Origin: CAZSXU01 sp964610505
GTDB lineage: Bacteria > Arandabacterota > Arandabacteria > JAGLYR01
Direction of reading: 5' to 3'
Length of the DNA: 64,000 bases
NCBI GenBank assembly: GCA_964610505.1
Contig: CAZSXU010000011.1
Location: 49,787-113,786 of the forward strand
In this document: one piece after another, positions 61,158 through 64,000 of the stretch
Layout: each line of letters opens with the position of its first letter
Numbering within the stretch: the stretch's first letter is position 1
Translations under genes and position numbers: made by a program
Notes under the pieces: model-generated
The model's database searches: none
Told to the model about the DNA's origin: nothing
What the model saw: only the letters and a program-made list of their open reading frames with translations

Positions 61158-62216
61158 TTATTGGCTGCGGGCACAACGAAACCCCACGCCGTAGTTCGAG
61201 AACGACGGGCCCCAGCCGAGCCGGAAGGCGTTGCGCAGGATGTCGGCGTCGTCGTCCCACGACCCGCCGCGCAGCACCCGATCCGAGCCCGCGCCCGGTC
61301 CAGTCGGATCGGTCTCGGAAGACGTGCCCAGATTGCACGTGTGCCAGTCGTTGCACCACTCCCAGACGTTCCCCACCATGTCGTACAAGAGCTCCCCGCC
61401 AATCGAGGGCGCTCCGGGATAACTGCCCACGGGTGAAGTCCAACCCACGCAGTGGCTTCCAGTCCCGTAGTAGTCCCAAAAGTTCGCCCGACTGCAATCC
61501 GGACCCTGGTTTCCCCACGGGTAGATCCGCTCGTCGTCGTACTGGGCCGCATACTCCCACTCCGCATCCGTCGGGAGGCGATAGCCGCTCGCTCCGTAAG
61601 GATCCCCACCGTTGCACGACCAGTCGCCGCTGTGCGCATACGCCCGCGGCAACCCCTCCCGCATGCTCAACCAGTCACAATAGCGCGCCGCTCCATACCA
61701 CCAAATCCGATTCACCGGGTGGTCGGCCGGGTCGTAGCCGCCCGGGTACGCTGCTTGGGCCTCAGAGGACTCGCGAAGGCTGAACAGACCCCCGCTGAAC
61801 TGGATCTCGCAGTCCGTATCGGTCAGATCCAGAAGCTCCTCGGTGCTCCCATCCAGGTTGTCCCGCACCGATGAGGTCGTGGCCGTCACATACCCGTTGT
61901 CATACGCCCACTGGACCGCCTCCATGTACTGCTGGTTGGTGACCTCGTACTGCCCAATGAGGAAATCCCCCGTGAGGGTTACCTGATGCTCATCCGTGCC
62001 ACAGTGGGCTACCCCGTCCCCCATGATGAAGGTGCCCGCAGGGACCGCAACCGTCGGTATGGGAATATCGTAGTAGAAAGTCAGACTGTCGACGCTGGAT
62101 ACAAGGAACTCGGTAACCGTCTCGCCCTCATGCACACGCATCTTCCATTGCCCGTGACCCACAGTCGGCACAAGCATCGTGGCCGTAACCACTAAAACCA
62201 TCATCCATCGTTTCAT
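61158..62216 (-). CDS. Exported SUMF1 (FGE-like) protein
   Basis: 352 residues. Signal peptide MKRWMMVLVVTATMLVPTVG, a short beta part (VTEFLVSSVDSLTFYYD), then a full SUMF1 fold (VAVPAGTFIMGDGVAHCGTD, YRLPTDAEWEYAAQYDDERI, MVGNVWEWCNDWH, VLRGGSWDDDADILRNAFRL, GVGFRCARS). It is a close paralogue of the 59363 product, in opposite orientation across the IS3 remnant. Neither FGE catalytic Cys position near RGGSW is kept, so it is probably a binding or structural version. ATG 62216 follows GAGGAGAG. Confidence 0.87.
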   Translation of the reverse strand: MKRWMMVLVVTATMLVPTVGHGQWKMRVHEGETVTEFLVSSVDSLTFYYDIPIPTVAVPAGTFIMGDGVAHCGTDEHQVTLTGDFLIGQYEVTNQQYMEAVQWAYDNGYVTATTSSVRDNLDGSTEELLDLTDTDCEIQFSGGLFSLRESSEAQAAYPGGYDPADHPVNRIWWYGAARYCDWLSMREGLPRAYAHSGDWSCNGGDPYGASGYRLPTDAEWEYAAQYDDERIYPWGNQGPDCSRANFWDYYGTGSHCVGWTSPVGSYPGAPSIGGELLYDMVGNVWEWCNDWHTCNLGTSSETDPTGPGAGSDRVLRGGSWDDDADILRNAFRLGWGPSFSNYGVGFRCARSQ

Positions 62217-62284
62217 GGCTTTACTCTCCTCTTCATGCCCATCGTCTCGATCAGTTGCTACCAGCATCGCTCGTCGGTACCCGC

Positions 62285-62866
62285 TCACGGCAACAGGATC
62301 ATCTTCCGGCTTTCGCTGATCCCGTCTGCAGCAAGGTTGTAGAAGTAGACCCCGCTCGCCACTTTGCGTCCGGACTCATCCCGTCCGTCCCATCGCACGC
62401 TGTGCGAACCGGCGGCACGTCGATCCTCCACCAACGTGCGGACGAGTCGCCCGCTGACAGCATAGATCTTCAGCGCAACACGCCCAGACTGCGGAAGCTC
62501 AAACTCGATCCGCGTTTCCGGAGAGAAGGGGTTGGGTCGATTCTGGAACAGATGCAGGGCCTTGATCAGCACGACCGCATCTTCCGAGCTCTCAACACTG
62601 GTGGGCTGCCACTCGAAGTTGATCCGCAGGATTGACTCCAGCGGGTATCTCTCTGTACCTCCGGCTTGCACGACGAGAAGCGTGTCGCTTTCGAAACCGA
62701 TCCTTTCGATGTTGGCCAGTCCATAGATCGAACTTCCGCCGCCTACCTGCACAATCTCCAGCACGGGCTCGTCCGCTCGCACGGCCTGCGGCCACGCAAG
62801 GAGCATGAGCGATGCGACGGCCACAAGCGCTGGCAGTCTTCGTGCTCGCTTGGCAGTGTTCTTCAT
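62285..62866 (-). CDS. Small exported protein with FlgD-like sorting domain
   Basis: 193 residues: signal peptide to about residue 32, a short beta segment (SIYGLANIERIGFESDTLLV, then YPLESILRINFEW), and a C-terminal FlgD-like domain (NRPNPFSPETRIEFELPQSG, VRWDGRDESGRKVASGVYFY). The beta segment echoes the VSSVDSLTFYYD part of the SUMF1 product 68 bp downstream, and the two may be one operon: a tail-bearing partner plus its SUMF1 companion. ATG 62866 follows GGAGACC. The body is almost all sorting domain, which is unusual. Confidence 0.8.
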   Translation of the reverse strand: MKNTAKRARRLPALVAVASLMLLAWPQAVRADEPVLEIVQVGGGSSIYGLANIERIGFESDTLLVVQAGGTERYPLESILRINFEWQPTSVESSEDAVVLIKALHLFQNRPNPFSPETRIEFELPQSGRVALKIYAVSGRLVRTLVEDRRAAGSHSVRWDGRDESGRKVASGVYFYNLAADGISESRKMILLP

Positions 62867-63070
62867 AGCGGTCTCCTTTACAGAATTGTAATGTCCGCCG
62901 ATACTGCTAGAAGCTTACGTTCGAAACCACTGATAATCTTACCAGATGAGACACGAAAGTAAAGCATGGAGGCGGGTTTCGGAGACGCCGTGCTCGATCG
63001 GAAAGATCGAGATGTAAGTGGAGTGCCCTGCTGGAACGCTTTCCCTAACTGGTTGGCGGCGCACTTCTTT

Positions 63071-63179
63071 CGGGGAAATCAGGGACAGAGCCCTAATTAG
63101 ATACCCGCAAGTCCAGTAATAGCTTTCGCAATCCTGATTCGGCGAACTGGGGAATTGAGGCTCTGTCCCTAGTTTCCCG
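63071..63179. mobile_element. 109-bp inverted-repeat element (GGGACAGAG ends)
   Basis: Left AGGGACAGAGCCCTAATT (63081-63098) matches the complement of the right end AATTGAGGCTCTGTCCCT (63153-63170) in 16 of 18 positions; similarity extends outward to 63071 and 63179. No ORF. A tandem AGGGACAGAG tag occurs also at 56177-56203. Resembles REP/RAYT-associated elements. Confidence 0.6.
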
Positions 63180-63246
63180 GGATCCATTGCTCTATTGGTC
63201 TATTGATCTGGCGGTGCGGGGAGCTGGGAGGTGGAACTTGGGCTTC

Positions 63247-63621
63247 ATGTTCGAAGACCTGGAGGTGTACAAGAGGTCCCTGGCGCTGGCTGAACGAATC
63301 ACGAAACTGACCGCCGAATTCTCGTCAGGGACCTACGCAATTGCGGATCAACTGCGCCGCGCGGCGATCAGTATTCCGTGCAACATCGCCGAGGGGAATG
63401 GAAGGTGGCATGGGAAGGAGAGGAGACAATTCTTTATGATTGCCAGAGGCTCTGCGTTCGAGTGCATCCCGGTTCTGGATATCGCGAACAGACTTGGGTT
63501 TGTTCCGGAAGCTGAGTACTTTGCCCTCAGGGATGAGATCGACCAGATCTGCCGGATGCTCACGAGTCTGGCGCAGGGCGCTGAAGCGAATCGCAGAAGA
63601 CCGAGGAGCGGATTGGGATAG
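63247..63621 (+). CDS. S23/IVP-type four-helix-bundle protein
   Basis: 124 residues. Family pattern MFEDLEVYKRSLALAERI, then ADQLRRAAISIPCNIAEGNG and ERRQFFMIARGSAFECIPVL. The fold is that of 23S rRNA intervening-sequence proteins and of Avd from diversity-generating retroelements; no reverse transcriptase or template repeat is in the window. ATG 63247 lacks a close ribosome site; a TTG at 63238 has GGAGGTGG just before it. The gene is boxed by CAATAGA-type repeats on both sides. Confidence 0.88.
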   Translation: MFEDLEVYKRSLALAERITKLTAEFSSGTYAIADQLRRAAISIPCNIAEGNGRWHGKERRQFFMIARGSAFECIPVLDIANRLGFVPEAEYFALRDEIDQICRMLTSLAQGAEANRRRPRSGLG

Positions 63622-63920
63622 ATCAATAGAGCAATAGAACAATAGACCGCAATGGAGCAGTGGACCTTCTAGGACGCAGTTGTCCGGAATCTATTGCTCT
63701 ATTGGTCTATTGATCTAGCCCTTTGCTCCATTGCTCTCCGCCGCCGTCTTCCGCCATCTTTCCAGTCCACTGGAGTCCCCCCAGTCCCTAAGTCAGGCAA
63801 ACACAAGAGCAGATCAATAGATCAATAGAACAATAGACCGCAATGGAGCAGTGGACCTTCTAGGACGCAGTTGTCCGGAATCTATTGCTCTATTGGTCTA
63901 TTGCTCCATTGCTCCGCCAG
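63617..63920. repeat. Two copies of a ~100-bp CAATAGA inverted element
   Basis: Copy 1 (63619-63717) runs from TAGATCAATAGAGCAATAGA to TCTATTGGTCTATTGATCTA; copy 2 (63811-63919) shares an identical 80-bp core (ACAATAGACCGCAATGGAGC, AGGACGCAGTTGTCCGGAAT). Each arm is itself a degenerate 9-nt word array. One arm also lies just upstream of the four-helix gene (63184-63210), and a diverged element is at 24285-24396. The 93 bp between copies holds AGTCCACTGGAGTCC-type words. Confidence 0.8.
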
Positions 63921-63965
63921 CACGCGAAATCGCCGAGGCTAACCGTCGGCGGTCGCTCGTGCTGG
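63917..63965. repeat. REP-like hairpin, copy 2
   Basis: Outer stem CCAGCACG/CGTGCTGG with inner CGCCGA/TCGGCG and GCGA/TCGC pairs. GCCGAGGCT and GGTCGCTCGTGC are shared with 52395-52442; both are followed by a CTTGGAGA...GACGGG segment. Confidence 0.7.
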
Positions 63966-64000
63966 CCAGTCTTGGAGATATTTTGGAGACGGGATGTCAC

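Noticed and set aside
46343..62216. A sulfatase plus formylglycine-generating-enzyme maturation pair
   Set aside because: The sulfatase-fold protein has no CxPxR site and the SUMF1 proteins lack one or both catalytic Cys; they are also far apart.
63184..63920. Diversity-generating retroelement because of the Avd-like four-helix protein
   Set aside because: No reverse transcriptase, template or variable repeat with A-specific changes; the protein fits the common S23/IVP group better.

Overview
The window is a 64 kb piece of a GC-rich, apparently uncultured bacterial genome. It is probably a metagenome scaffold, because it contains two runs of exactly 100 N (19980-20079 and 35137-35236). Several features suggest an FCB-like or Eisenbacteria/Latescibacteria-type lineage rather than Proteobacteria or Firmicutes. 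These are gingipain-type C25 peptidases with FlgD-like C-terminal domains carrying YPNPF and WDGRD motifs, many Cys-rich exported proteins, a DUF3098-like protein and a DivIVA protein. The lineage is an inference; no rRNA is present.

1-7.1 kb (minus strand): a partial SpoIID/LytB protein, AnmK, two sugar ABC permeases, a lipoprotein substrate-binding protein and a small exported protein. 7.3-20.7 kb (minus): three giant C25 peptidases with MurQ between the second and third. AnmK and MurQ together give the anhydro-MurNAc to GlcNAc-6-P salvage route, so the left 20 kb joins cell-wall recycling with surface proteolysis. 20.9-24.2 kb: a membrane spermidine-synthase-like protein with TPRs. 24.6-27.6 kb: a recently duplicated exported protein and a dockerin-like exported protein. 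27.7-28.3 kb: two consensus promoters over an ORF-poor stretch (candidate ncRNA) and tRNA-Val.

28.3-34.9 kb (minus): a tightly overlapped housekeeping operon, yggS-divIVA-yggU-punA-dksA/traR-lspA-rluD-rsbW-ruvX-mltG-DUF3098-tRNA-Val, with a clear promoter at 34930-34958. 35.0-38.9 kb: a 40-bp minisatellite that includes the end of a hybrid histidine kinase gene, a membrane protein and a DUF202 protein. 40.0-46.0 kb: a sigma-54-type activator, a candidate sigma-54 promoter, and NifX-like, DUF5320, zinc-ribbon, NifX-ferredoxin and fused double ferredoxin-MinD ATPase genes, which form an iron-sulfur/metallocofactor operon. 46.3-64 kb: a sulfatase-fold/TPR lipoprotein, YbaN, Csp, beta-propellers, a serine hydrolase, a GNAT, an esterase, two SUMF1-type proteins around an IS3 remnant, and an S23-type four-helix-bundle protein.

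Two things stand out. First, at least six exported proteins end in the same short tail, [ST]-W-[GS]-x-[LVI]-K-x-x-Y-[RQ], which looks like an unrecognised C-terminal sorting or anchoring signal alongside the FlgD-type tails. Second, the intergenic spaces are packed with several unrelated families of degenerate 7-9 nt word arrays and small inverted-repeat elements, one of which surrounds the four-helix-bundle gene.
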